From Propionibacteriaceae bacterium (lineage in GTDB: Bacteria; Actinomycetota; Actinomycetes; Propionibacteriales; Propionibacteriaceae), in contig JAUNRO010000042.1 of NCBI GenBank assembly GCA_030544185.1, forward strand, positions 3,827-14,012: 10,186 bases of DNA. The letters are read 5' to 3'. Both the position numbers and the translations under genes were made by a program. The notes beneath the pieces are model-generated. The model did no database searches, was not told where the DNA came from, and saw only the letters and a list, made by a program, of their open reading frames with translations. Of the stretch, positions 1 to 6,646 are shown piece by piece; positions within the stretch are counted from its first letter, which is position 1, and the number at the start of each line of letters is the position of its first letter.

Positions 1-329
1 ATCGTGCCGCGGGAGCGGTGATGGATCTTCGCGAGCTGCGTCACGATCTGGTCGTAGGCCGGGAAGACGAACCCGTCGAATTGGATCTCGACCACGGGCC
101 GATAGCCCCGCATCGCCATTCCGATCGAGGTGCCGACGATGCCGGACTCCGCGAGCGGGGAGTCCATCACCCGGGTCTCGCCGAACTCGGCCTGCAGTCC
201 CTCGGTGATGCGGAAGACCCCGCCGAGCTTGCCGATGTCCTGGCCGGCGAGAACGACCTTCGGGTCGGATTCCAGCGCGCGCCGCAGGCCGGCATTGAGG
301 GCCTTGCCCACCGTGAGGGTCTGCCCCAT
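1..329 (-). CDS. pdhB: 2-oxoacid dehydrogenase E1 component, beta subunit (partial, 3' end beyond the left edge)
   Basis: This is the N-terminal 109 residues of a thiamine-diphosphate-dependent E1-beta subunit. With E1-alpha it decarboxylates a 2-oxoacid (pyruvate or branched-chain) and passes the acyl group to the lipoyl E2. The protein opens MGQTLTVGKALNAGLRRALE. It continues with the family landmarks VVLAGQDIG, GVFRITEGL, MDSPLAESGIVGTSIGMAMRG and PVVEIQFDGFVFPAYDQI. The ATG shares one base with the E1-alpha stop (TGATG), and a GGAGG lies 7 bases upstream inside the E1-alpha gene (337-341), so the two subunits are translationally coupled. The remaining two thirds of the protein and any E2 gene lie outside the window. 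Substrate cannot be decided from sequence; actinobacterial relatives of this pair include the mycobacterial branched-chain enzyme (bkdB). Confidence 0.93.
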   Translation of the reverse strand, partial: MGQTLTVGKALNAGLRRALESDPKVVLAGQDIGKLGGVFRITEGLQAEFGETRVMDSPLAESGIVGTSIGMAMRGYRPVVEIQFDGFVFPAYDQIVTQLAKIHHRSRGT

Positions 330-1441
330 CAGTCGTCCTCCCCGAAGCTGTCGGCGTACGCCTGATAATCGGTCTGTTGATCGACCAGATGCTGGGTCTT
401 TTCGGCATAGACCAGGTCGAAGCTCTCCTTGAGCGTCGGATCGGGCAGCGCGAGCGTGCGGGCCCGCAGGTCGGCCGCCACGTCGTCGGCCTCAGCGGAC
501 ACCTCGTCGAAGAACGACTGATCGACCGCGCCGGAGCGCCGCAGATAGGCGCGGACGCGCTCAAGGGGGTCCTTGAGCTTCCAGCTCTCCAGCTCGGCCG
601 CCAGGCGATATTTGGTCGGGTCATCGGAGGTCGTGTGCGCCCCCATGCGATAAGTGAAGGCCTCGATGAGGGCCGGACCCGCGCCGCTGCGGGCGCGATC
701 AAGGGCCCAGGACGTCACGGCGTACATCGCCAGCACGTCGTTGCCGTCGACCCGGATCCCGGGGAAGCCGAACCCGTCGGCGCGCCGCGCGATGGGGATC
801 CTGGTCTGCCGGGTCGTCGGCACCGAGATGGCCCACTGGTTGTTCTGGCAGACGAACACGACGGGTGCCTGATAGGACGCACTGAACAGCAGCGCCTCGT
901 TGACGTCGCCCTGGGAGGTGGCACCGTCCCCGAAGTAGGCCAGGACGGCCTCGTCGGCGTCCGCATCGCCGGTCGCGGTGGCGCCATCGGCGGAGATCCC
1001 CATCGCATAGCCCACGGCGTGCAGGGACTGGGAGCCGACCACCATCGTGTAGGGATGGAAGTTCCCGGCGTTGCCCGCCCAGGAGCCGAGGTCGACGCCG
1101 CGGAACACCGCGGTGATCGCCACCGGGTCGAGGTCCCGGCACCAGGCGACCGCAAGCTCGCGATAGCTGGGGACGACGTAGTCGTGCGGCCGCGCGGCCC
1201 GCGCCGAGCCGACCTGGGCGGCCTCCTGGCCCGTCATCGACGCCCACAGCCCGAGCTCGCCCTGCCGCTGCATCGCGGTGGCCTCGGTGTCGATGCGCCG
1301 GGCGATGACCATGTCGCGGAGGAAACCCGCGATCTGGGCGTCGTCGCCGGTGAATGAGAACTCGGGGTGCTCGACGCGCTCACCCTCGGGGGTGAGGAGC
1401 TGCACCGTGCCCGCGTCGGGCACCGGGACCGTTGTGCTCAC
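329..1441 (-). CDS. pdhA: 2-oxoacid dehydrogenase E1 component, alpha subunit (pyruvate or branched-chain type)
   Basis: This 370-residue protein is the catalytic E1-alpha subunit of a cytosolic 2-oxoacid dehydrogenase complex. The thiamine-diphosphate/Mg motif is complete: GDG at 171-173 followed by NN at 200-201 (GDGATSQGDVNEA ... CQNNQWAIS). Other family marks are RQGELGLWASMTGQEAAQVG (59-78), the substrate-channel PSYRELA (91-97), QSLHAVGYAMG (138-148) and the C-terminal loop YRMGAHTTSDDPTKYR (264-279). Length is normal for the family. The GTG start is chosen because AAGGA sits 6 bases upstream (in 1448-1455). It is the first gene of an E1-alpha/E1-beta unit, with a 103-base upstream gap holding a short palindrome. 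The closest remembered relative is mycobacterial BkdA (Rv2497c), an E1 of branched-chain oxoacid dehydrogenase, so bkdA is an equally fair name; automatic pipelines usually call such proteins pyruvate dehydrogenase. Confidence 0.92.
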   Translation of the reverse strand: MSTTVPVPDAGTVQLLTPEGERVEHPEFSFTGDDAQIAGFLRDMVIARRIDTEATAMQRQGELGLWASMTGQEAAQVGSARAARPHDYVVPSYRELAVAWCRDLDPVAITAVFRGVDLGSWAGNAGNFHPYTMVVGSQSLHAVGYAMGISADGATATGDADADEAVLAYFGDGATSQGDVNEALLFSASYQAPVVFVCQNNQWAISVPTTRQTRIPIARRADGFGFPGIRVDGNDVLAMYAVTSWALDRARSGAGPALIEAFTYRMGAHTTSDDPTKYRLAAELESWKLKDPLERVRAYLRRSGAVDQSFFDEVSAEADDVAADLRARTLALPDPTLKESFDLVYAEKTQHLVDQQTDYQAYADSFGEDD

Positions 1442-1447
1442 CGGCTG

Positions 1448-1455
1448 TCCTTTCC
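1448..1455 (-). promoter_or_regulatory. Ribosome binding site deciding the E1-alpha GTG start
   Basis: Read on the minus strand this is GGAAAGGA, ending 6 bases before the GTG at 1441. It supports that start over any internal ATG. Confidence 0.7.
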
Positions 1456-1461
1456 GACGGT

Positions 1462-1476
1462 TCCGTAAGTTTCGGA
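1462..1476. promoter_or_regulatory. 15-bp imperfect palindrome upstream of the E1-alpha gene, candidate operator
   Basis: The plus strand reads TCCGTAAGTTTCGGA. The arms TCCG/CGGA and AA/TT are symmetric around a central G, with a single mismatched pair (T/T). It lies 21-35 bases upstream of the E1-alpha GTG, just before the ribosome binding site, where a repressor could block transcription. It is the only A/T-enriched patch near this start. No regulator gene is adjacent, and I cannot name the binding family. Confidence 0.35.
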
Positions 1477-1544
1477 TCGATCAAAGCACGAAAATGCTGA
1501 CGCCCACACCCCTTGGACCGACGTAACCGCGGGTCATCTGGGCA

Positions 1545-2042
1545 TCAGCTCGCCGCACTGCGGTGTTCCAACACCACCGCCCCACCCGAGGATGCGGCCA
1601 GGGCGGCGGCGATCTCCCCGGGTTCGTGGTCGAGGTCGGCGATGGCGTACGCCGCCCCGACCGGGGTCACCAGGAGCCGCGGTGGCTGCTCCTCGGTGAC
1701 CACGAAGCGCACCTCGTGCCACTCGAACCGCTTGCCACGGGGGAACGTCACGCCGTCGTCGGCAATCACGAAGGCGAGCGGATCCTCCTCCGCGCCCCGC
1801 TCGGCCTTGCGGCGATGGTCCCAGCCCGCATAACTCGCATAGAGCCCGGAGAACACGGTCACGGCCCCGAAGATATGGGTCGCCCCCTCGGCCTGGGTGA
1901 TCCACAGCCACCCACCCGCCGCCATGATGATCAGGCCCGGCGCGATCAAGGCGATGGTGCCGATCGGCCCGGTCCAGAACGAGCGATGCCGGTGCTGGGC
2001 ATGGGCGTTGAGCCGGACGACGAGGGGTTCCACGGGTGACAC
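1545..2042 (-). CDS. Small membrane protein with two transmembrane helices and a cytosolic domain, possibly PH-like
   Basis: This is a hypothetical protein of 165 residues. Two hydrophobic helices are visible (about 24-48, TGPIGTIALIAPGLIIMAAG..., and 53-74). They are followed by a charged cytosolic stretch (DHRRKAERGAEEDP) and a beta-rich domain. That domain contains FVIADDGVTFPRGKRFEWHEVRFVVTEE (91-118), a pattern like bacterial PH-type domains that follow two membrane helices; this family call is inference. The frame stays open far upstream, but that part is antisense to the protease gene. I chose GTG at 2042 because GAGG lies 5 bases upstream (2048-2051) and an AGGAGG lies further out (2056-2061). 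It starts only 31 bases from the divergent prsW-like gene, so the two may share regulation. It is also 103 bases upstream of the E1-alpha gene on the same strand. Confidence 0.7.
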   Translation of the reverse strand: MSPVEPLVVRLNAHAQHRHRSFWTGPIGTIALIAPGLIIMAAGGWLWITQAEGATHIFGAVTVFSGLYASYAGWDHRRKAERGAEEDPLAFVIADDGVTFPRGKRFEWHEVRFVVTEEQPPRLLVTPVGAAYAIADLDHEPGEIAAALAASSGGAVVLEHRSAAS

Positions 2043-2060
2043 ATTAACCTCAACGCCTCC

Positions 2061-2066
2061 TAGGCT
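2061..2066 (+). promoter_or_regulatory. -10 box (TAGGCT) of a probable leaderless promoter for the PrsW-like gene
   Basis: TAGGCT fits the actinobacterial TANNNT -10 pattern. It is separated by exactly 7 bases from the ATG at 2074, the usual distance from -10 box to transcription start. There is no convincing Shine-Dalgarno before that ATG. Together this suggests transcription begins at the A of the start codon. No clear -35 box is seen. Confidence 0.5.
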
Positions 2067-2073
2067 GGGCCGC

Positions 2074-3294
2074 ATGAGCCAACCTCCCGTGCCGGGTGCC
2101 CCGGGTCCCCATGCCCCGCAGCGGCGCTTGCCCCAGTGGCCCATCATGCGCAAGAAGCAGACGTTCGTGGTGCCGATCATCGCGATCGTCGTGGGCGCGC
2201 TGGTCATGGCCCTGTTCGTGGTCATAGCGGTCGTCACGACGCCGGGGATCGGCATCGTCGCGCTGATCCTGACCTCGGCCTCGGCCATCGTCGGCATCCT
2301 GCTGCTCACCTGGCTCGACCGCTGGGAGCCCGAACCCCCACACCTGTTGATCGCCGCGTTCTTCTGGGGTGGCGGGGTGTCGCTGGTGATGGTGTTCCTC
2401 GCGAGCCCGGTCCTGGCGCTGTTCGGTGGCGACGGGTTGTTCTTCAGCGCGGTGATCTCGGCCCCGCTGGTGGAGGAGTCGGCGAAGGGGCTCTTCCTCG
2501 TGCTGGTGCTGCTCACCACGCGCCGCGGCCGCTCGGAGTTCAACTCGCTGACGGATGCGTTGGTGTACGCCGGCTTCGTCGGCATCGGCTTCTCGTTCAT
2601 CGAGGACCTGCTCTATCTCGCCGGGGAGTCGACCCTGGGCGCGGCGCTGACCCTGGCCGGGGTGCGGATCGGGCTGGGCGCCTGGTCGCACTCGATCTAT
2701 GTGGCGATGACCGCGATCGGGCTCTGGCTTGGCGTGAGCTCACGGGGCGCAATGAGGTTCGTCTATCCGGTCCTCGGCTGGTGCGTGGCGGTCCTGCTGC
2801 ACGCGATCCACAACGGCGCGGCCTTCCTCGGCGCGGGCGCCTACTTCACCTCGCTCGCAATCTTCTCGCTGCCCGCGTTCCTGGCTTTCTTGTTCATCGC
2901 GATCCGCTCTCACCGACGCGAGGGCGAGATCGTGCGCAGCCAACTGCCGATCATGGTGCACAACGGCTGGGTCACCCCGCAGGAGGCCAGCTGGCTGAGC
3001 CACCTGCGCTCGCGCCGTGGTGCGCTCGCGCACGCCAGGCAACTCGGTCGCACGGAGCGCACCCGCGTGGCGGTCTTCCGCGACCACGCCACCGAACTCG
3101 CGTTCGTGCGGCACCGCCTCGACCGGATGGGCCCGCCTTACAGCGCCGATCTCCTCGCCCAGCACGGCAACCTCGTGGCGCTCCTGCAGGCCGATAAACA
3201 GTGGGTCGCCCAGCACCTGCCGCGGCCCGCCCAGAACTGGCTGCCCATCGACCCGGTCCCGGGGCAGGAATACGGCGTCCCCCCGATGCGCTGA
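2074..3294 (+). CDS. PrsW-family intramembrane metalloprotease with a long cytosolic C-terminal tail
   Basis: This 406-residue polytopic membrane protein has a Pro-rich N-terminus (about 1-25) and roughly eight hydrophobic segments between residues 31 and 278. The PrsW motifs are present: PLVEESAKG (EExxK, Glu134-Glu135-Lys138), FSFIEDLLY (FxxxE, Glu177 in FIED), a His in AWSHSIY (His206) and LLHAIHNG (His243, Asn247). These are the presumed metal-binding and catalytic residues. In Bacillus subtilis PrsW starts regulated proteolysis of an anti-sigma factor; actinobacterial homologues have largely unknown substrates. Residues 279-406 form a soluble, Arg/His-rich tail (HRREGEIVRSQLPIMVHNGW...), absent from short PrsW proteins. 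The ATG at 2074 is preferred over the upstream in-frame ATG at 1897, which would overlap the divergent gene; a TAGGCT box 7 bases upstream supports it. No sigma or anti-sigma gene is in the window. Confidence 0.87.
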   Translation: MSQPPVPGAPGPHAPQRRLPQWPIMRKKQTFVVPIIAIVVGALVMALFVVIAVVTTPGIGIVALILTSASAIVGILLLTWLDRWEPEPPHLLIAAFFWGGGVSLVMVFLASPVLALFGGDGLFFSAVISAPLVEESAKGLFLVLVLLTTRRGRSEFNSLTDALVYAGFVGIGFSFIEDLLYLAGESTLGAALTLAGVRIGLGAWSHSIYVAMTAIGLWLGVSSRGAMRFVYPVLGWCVAVLLHAIHNGAAFLGAGAYFTSLAIFSLPAFLAFLFIAIRSHRREGEIVRSQLPIMVHNGWVTPQEASWLSHLRSRRGALAHARQLGRTERTRVAVFRDHATELAFVRHRLDRMGPPYSADLLAQHGNLVALLQADKQWVAQHLPRPAQNWLPIDPVPGQEYGVPPMR

Positions 3295-3306
3295 CTCAGT
3301 CGGCGC
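3288..3306. terminator. Hairpin across the convergent stop codons of the PrsW-like and CoA-transferase genes
   Basis: GCGCTGAC (3288-3295), loop TCA, then GTCGGCGC (3299-3306) form an 8-bp stem with one G-U pair in the plus-strand RNA (an A-C mismatch in the minus-strand RNA). It contains both stop codons, which are separated by one base. There is no T tract, as is common for actinobacterial hairpin terminators. It may end both transcripts. Confidence 0.4.
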
Positions 3307-5269
3307 GCCACACCTCCAGCGCCTTCTCCCGCGAGTCGAAGATCTGCGGATCGAGCTTGCCCTTGGCCAGCGCCGCTCCGAGCCGGGCGCGGGTGAACGC
3401 GTTGCTCGTATAGCGCGTCGCCTCCAGGTAGTAGTTGTCCAGTAGCCCCTGGACCATGTCCACATAGGGATCGATGAGCTCCGGCACGATCGAGAAGTTG
3501 TCGTAGTTCACGATTGCCCGCACCCGCTGGCCCAGCGGTGCGAGCCGGGCGACCACGGCCTTGTGCAACCGCTCGATGTCGTTGGCGTTGCGGACCTCCA
3601 GACCCTCGAAGTCGATGAAGAACTGCAGGTTCTCCTCATCGAGCTGCAGCCGGTCCGCGATGGGGGTGTCCAGCAGGTCGCGGCGCAGATCCATGGGCTC
3701 ATCGGCGAAGATCCGGGCATCCATCGTGCGGGTCATCGACCGCACGATCGGCGTGAACTCCATGTGGTCGAGGACGTCGCGCTCCAGGTTGATCCCGGGC
3801 GCGATCTCGACCAGCTCCAGCCCATCGGGCACGAGCCGGAACACGCAGCGCTCGGTCACGAACAGCACCCGCTTGCCCCGGCGCAGCGCCTCCTCCCCGG
3901 AGAACGTGCGGTGTTCGACCTCGTTGACGAACTTGGTGATCGTGCCCTCGCTCTGGATCCGCAGCTGGCGGCCGACGACCTCGGTCCGCAGGCCGCCGGC
4001 GGTGAAGGTGCCGACGAAAACCACGGTCCGGGCGTTCTGGGAGATGTTGATGAACCCGCCCGCGCCCGCCAGCCGCGAGCCGAACTTGGAGACGTTGAGG
4101 TTGCCGTGCCGATCGGCCTGGGCGAGGCCGAGGACTGCGATGTCGAGCCCGCCGCCGTCATCGAAGTCGAACTGGCTCGGCTGGTCCAGGATCGCCTGGG
4201 AGTTGCTGGCGGCACCGAAATTGAGCCCGCCCGCGGGGATCCCGCCGATCACGCCCGGCTCCGCGGTCAGCGTGAGCAGATCGATGATGCGCTCCTCGTT
4301 GGCGATCGCGGAGACGCCTTCGGGCATGCCGATCCCGAGGTTGACCACGTCGTTGGCGGAGAGCTCCATCGCGGCCCGCCGGGCGATGATCTTGCGCGGG
4401 CCGTCGGGCAGCGAGGTGGTCGTCGTGGTAGGCACCCGGATCTCCTGGGCGAAGGCGGGTGAATAGGGCTCGACGAACGTCTGATAGTGATATTCGGGCT
4501 TCTCGGCGACCACGACACAGTCGACCAGCACCCCCGGCACCTTCACCTGACGGGCGTTGAGGGAGCCGCGCTCAGCGATCCGCTCGACCTGGGCGATGAC
4601 CACGCCGCCGCTGTTGCGGGCAGCCATCGCGACCGCGCGGGCCTCCAGCGTCAGGGCCTCGCGCTCCATCGTGAGGTTGCCGTCGAGATCGGCCGTGGTC
4701 GCCCGGACGATGCCGACATCGATCGGCAGGGCCTTGTAGAACAGGTAGTCCTCGTCGTCGATCCGCAACACCCGGACCAGGTCCGTGGTCGTCCGCTCGT
4801 TGATCTTGCCGCCGCCGAACCGCGGATCGACGAAGGTGCCGAGACCGACCCGGGTGAGCGTGCCAGGCTTGCCCGCCGCGATATCGCGGAACAGGTGGCA
4901 GATCACGCCCTGCGGGAGGTTGTACGCCTCCACGAGGTTTCCGGTCGCCAACCGCTGCAGCTTCGGCACCAGGTCCCAGTGGCCGCCGATGATCCGCGAG
5001 ACCATTCCCGCATGACCGAAATGGTTGAGCCCGCGGGAGTCCCCATCGCCCTGGCCCGCGGCATACATCAACGTCAACCCGGTCGGCGTGCCCGTGGCGA
5101 GGAAGCGCTCCTCCAGCGCGACCGCGATGTTCTCGGCGAACCCGATCCCCACGAAACCGGTGGTCGCGATGGTGTCGCCGGGGCGGACGAGCTTGACCGC
5201 CTCCGCGGCACTGACGAGCTTGCCGGCGGTGTGGCCCGCACGATGCATGGGATGGGAATTCTGACGCAC
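3296..5269 (-). CDS. Fused class I acyl-CoA:carboxylate CoA-transferase (YdiF/propionate CoA-transferase type) with C-terminal extension
   Basis: This 657-residue cytosolic enzyme is expected to move CoA between an acyl-CoA and a carboxylate such as acetate through a glutamyl-CoA intermediate. The alpha-like half (about 17-270) opens LVSAAEAVKLVRPGDTIATTGF and contains GFVGIGFAENI. The beta-like half (about 288-495) holds VVNLGIGMPEGVSAIANEE and the catalytic EXGXXG motif as AEPGVIGGIPAGGLNFG, placing the nucleophile at Glu337. It also contains GNLNVSKFGSRLAGAGGFINIS. Residues about 500-657 are an extension beyond the roughly 520-530 residues usual for YdiF/PCT. The open frame runs another 456 codons upstream, antisense to the FemX gene. 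I take GTG at 5269 as the start because GGAG lies 5 bases before it (5275-5278); ATG at 5248 (650 residues) is the alternative and lacks a ribosome site. A TAGGCT -10 box lies upstream. Substrates are not determinable here. Confidence 0.88.
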   Translation of the reverse strand: MRQNSHPMHRAGHTAGKLVSAAEAVKLVRPGDTIATTGFVGIGFAENIAVALEERFLATGTPTGLTLMYAAGQGDGDSRGLNHFGHAGMVSRIIGGHWDLVPKLQRLATGNLVEAYNLPQGVICHLFRDIAAGKPGTLTRVGLGTFVDPRFGGGKINERTTTDLVRVLRIDDEDYLFYKALPIDVGIVRATTADLDGNLTMEREALTLEARAVAMAARNSGGVVIAQVERIAERGSLNARQVKVPGVLVDCVVVAEKPEYHYQTFVEPYSPAFAQEIRVPTTTTTSLPDGPRKIIARRAAMELSANDVVNLGIGMPEGVSAIANEERIIDLLTLTAEPGVIGGIPAGGLNFGAASNSQAILDQPSQFDFDDGGGLDIAVLGLAQADRHGNLNVSKFGSRLAGAGGFINISQNARTVVFVGTFTAGGLRTEVVGRQLRIQSEGTITKFVNEVEHRTFSGEEALRRGKRVLFVTERCVFRLVPDGLELVEIAPGINLERDVLDHMEFTPIVRSMTRTMDARIFADEPMDLRRDLLDTPIADRLQLDEENLQFFIDFEGLEVRNANDIERLHKAVVARLAPLGQRVRAIVNYDNFSIVPELIDPYVDMVQGLLDNYYLEATRYTSNAFTRARLGAALAKGKLDPQIFDSREKALEVWRAD

Positions 5270-5274
5270 GCTCG

Positions 5275-5278
5275 CTCC
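5275..5278 (-). promoter_or_regulatory. Ribosome binding site deciding the CoA-transferase GTG start
   Basis: On the minus strand this is GGAG, 5 bases before the GTG at 5269. The next in-frame ATG, at 5248, has no purine-rich site before it. Confidence 0.55.
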
Positions 5279-5306
5279 GTTCGTCGCTGACGAGTTCTGG
5301 AGGCCC

Positions 5307-5312
5307 AGCCTA
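5307..5312 (-). promoter_or_regulatory. -10 box (TAGGCT) for the CoA-transferase gene
   Basis: TAGGCT on the minus strand is the same hexamer as at 2061-2066. Initiation about 7 bases on (near 5299) would give a leader of roughly 30 bases carrying the GGAG site. No clear -35 box is seen. Confidence 0.4.
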
Positions 5313-5367
5313 GGGATCGGTCCGTCCCCCGTGCCGGTGATCCGCCGGCTGGTCGAGTGGGGCCCGG

Positions 5368-5373
5368 TAGATT
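5368..5373 (+). promoter_or_regulatory. -10 box (TAGATT) of a probable leaderless promoter for the FemAB/FemX gene
   Basis: TAGATT matches TANNNT and is close to TATAAT. It ends exactly 7 bases before the GTG at 5381, and no Shine-Dalgarno lies between. This both suggests a leaderless mRNA and supports 5381 over the in-frame upstream ATG at 5357, which would lie upstream of this box. Confidence 0.55.
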
Positions 5374-5380
5374 CGGGGCT

Positions 5381-6640
5381 GTGACGATCTCGGTACGCAT
5401 CATCCCGCCCGCCAAGCACCTGGACTTCATCCGGGCCCAGCGCTCGGCGTCGTTCCTGCAGACCCCCGCCTGGGCAAAGGTCAAGTCGGAGTGGGAGTCG
5501 GAATCGCTCGGCTGGTTCGACGCCGACAACCAGATGATCGGCGCGGGCCTCGTGCTCTATCGACAGGTGCCGAAGCTGAAGCGGTTCCTCGCCTATCTGC
5601 CCGAGGGCCCGGTCACCGACTGGGGCGCGGTCGACATCGACGCCTTCCTGGCGCCGCTGGTCGCCCACGCGAAGGACCGCGGCGCGTTCGGGGTGCGCAT
5701 CGGCCCGGCACTGCTGGCCCGCGCCTGGGACGCCGAGACCATCAAGGCCGCGATCGCCGATCCGGCCATCCGATCGCTGTCTGAGGTCGAGCCCGACGAG
5801 ACCAACCAGATCGCGACCCGCCTGCACAACGCGCTGCGCTCGGGTGGCTGGCTGGCGCCCAAGCCCGACGGCGAGGGCTTTGCCGCGGGGCAGCCCCGGT
5901 TCAACTTCTGGTTGCCGCTCGCGGACGCCGACGGCTGGCCCCGGGCCGCCGAGGACGTGCTCAAGGGCATGAACCAGCTGTGGCGACGCAACATCAAGAA
6001 GGCCGCCAAGTCGGGTGTCGTGGTCCGCCAGGGCACGCGCGGCGACCTCGCTGCCTTCCACCGGGTCTATCTGGAGACCGCGGAGCGTGACCGTTTCACG
6101 CCGCGACCCCTGGACTATTTCGAGGTGATGTGGGACGCCCTGCGCGCCGAGGATCCCGACCGAATCCGGCTCTATCTCGCCGAGCACGAAGGTGACCTCG
6201 TCGCGGCCACCACGTGGGTCCGCGTCGGTGCCCACGCGTGGTATTCCTATGGCGCCTCGACCGCCGCCAAGCGTGACGTGCGCGGGTCGAACGCGATCCA
6301 GTGGCAGATGATCCAGGACGCGCTGGCTGCGGGCGCAACCGTCTATGACCTGCGCGGGATCACCGAATCGGTGGCCTCGGACGACCCGCACCTGGGCCTG
6401 ATCCAGTTCAAGGTCGGCACGGGCGGGCGCGCGGTCGAATATCCGGGCGAGTGGGATCTGCCGATCAACCGGCCGCTCTATCGCGCGTTCGACGCGTACA
6501 TGAATCGCGGGGCGATCACCGCCCAGGTGAAGCAGGTCGTGCGCAACCCCGTCGGGCTGCTGACCCGCGCGCTGCAGCTGAGTGCCAAACCGATCGGCGC
6601 CGTGCGTACGCTCCAGAAGGCCGCTCGGGACCAGCACTGA
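5381..6640 (+). CDS. FemAB/FemX-family peptidoglycan-bridge aminoacyltransferase
   Basis: This 419-residue cytosolic or membrane-peripheral protein belongs to the family that adds an amino acid from aminoacyl-tRNA to the stem peptide of lipid II. Two GNAT-like domains are visible. The first begins with the family signature SFLQTPAWAKVKSEW (24-38) and GWFDADNQMIGAGLVLYRQVPKL (44-66). The second contains MNQLWRRNIKKAAKSGV (197-213), the typical FemX lysine/arginine segment. The C-terminal YDLRGI ... LGLIQFKVGTGG (322-349) corresponds to the conserved (F)K-x-GFGG region. The long helical-arm insertion of staphylococcal FemA is not evident, fitting a FemX-like monomer. GTG at 5381 was chosen from the TAGATT box 7 bases upstream. 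Many LL-diaminopimelate actinobacteria have a glycine bridge, so glycine is a reasonable but unproven substrate. It converges on the serine hydrolase gene through a strong hairpin. Confidence 0.87.
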   Translation: MTISVRIIPPAKHLDFIRAQRSASFLQTPAWAKVKSEWESESLGWFDADNQMIGAGLVLYRQVPKLKRFLAYLPEGPVTDWGAVDIDAFLAPLVAHAKDRGAFGVRIGPALLARAWDAETIKAAIADPAIRSLSEVEPDETNQIATRLHNALRSGGWLAPKPDGEGFAAGQPRFNFWLPLADADGWPRAAEDVLKGMNQLWRRNIKKAAKSGVVVRQGTRGDLAAFHRVYLETAERDRFTPRPLDYFEVMWDALRAEDPDRIRLYLAEHEGDLVAATTWVRVGAHAWYSYGASTAAKRDVRGSNAIQWQMIQDALAAGATVYDLRGITESVASDDPHLGLIQFKVGTGGRAVEYPGEWDLPINRPLYRAFDAYMNRGAITAQVKQVVRNPVGLLTRALQLSAKPIGAVRTLQKAARDQH

Positions 6641-6646
6641 GAGATG

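Noticed and set aside
377..1357. 326-codon plus-strand frame opposite the E1-alpha gene
   Set aside because: Antisense shadow in a high-GC gene, rich in Gly/Arg/Asp/Val. The minus strand carries clear thiamine-diphosphate motifs.
1485..1498. AGCA ... TGCT short inverted repeat upstream of the E1-alpha gene
   Set aside because: 4-bp arms with no extension; not distinguishable from chance.
1897..2073. Upstream in-frame ATG extending the PrsW-like protein by 59 residues
   Set aside because: The extension would overlap the divergent small membrane protein gene and is low-complexity. The TAGGCT box 7 bases before ATG 2074 fits the shorter form.
2043..2600. N-terminal 186 residues of the open frame preceding the small membrane protein
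   Set aside because: Antisense to the PrsW-like gene; Ser/Thr/Arg-rich with no recognisable domain. A GTG with GAGG 5 bases before it starts the real protein at 2042.
2136..3197. 353-codon plus-strand frame overlapping the PrsW-like gene in another frame
   Set aside because: Its Arg/Gly/Asp-rich composition is typical of a +1 frame of a GC-rich membrane protein gene. The PrsW motifs are in the other frame.
5314..5343. Inverted repeat GGATC ... GATCC in the CoA-transferase/FemX intergenic region
   Set aside because: The arms are only 5 bp with a 20-base gap and inner pairs mostly mismatch; expected by chance in GC-rich DNA.
5270..6637. The long minus-strand open frame upstream of the CoA-transferase, which would make a 1,113-residue fusion protein
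   Set aside because: It is the antisense frame of the FemX gene, of Arg/Gly/Pro/Asp-rich shadow composition with no domain. The promoter box and ribosome site support a start at 5269.
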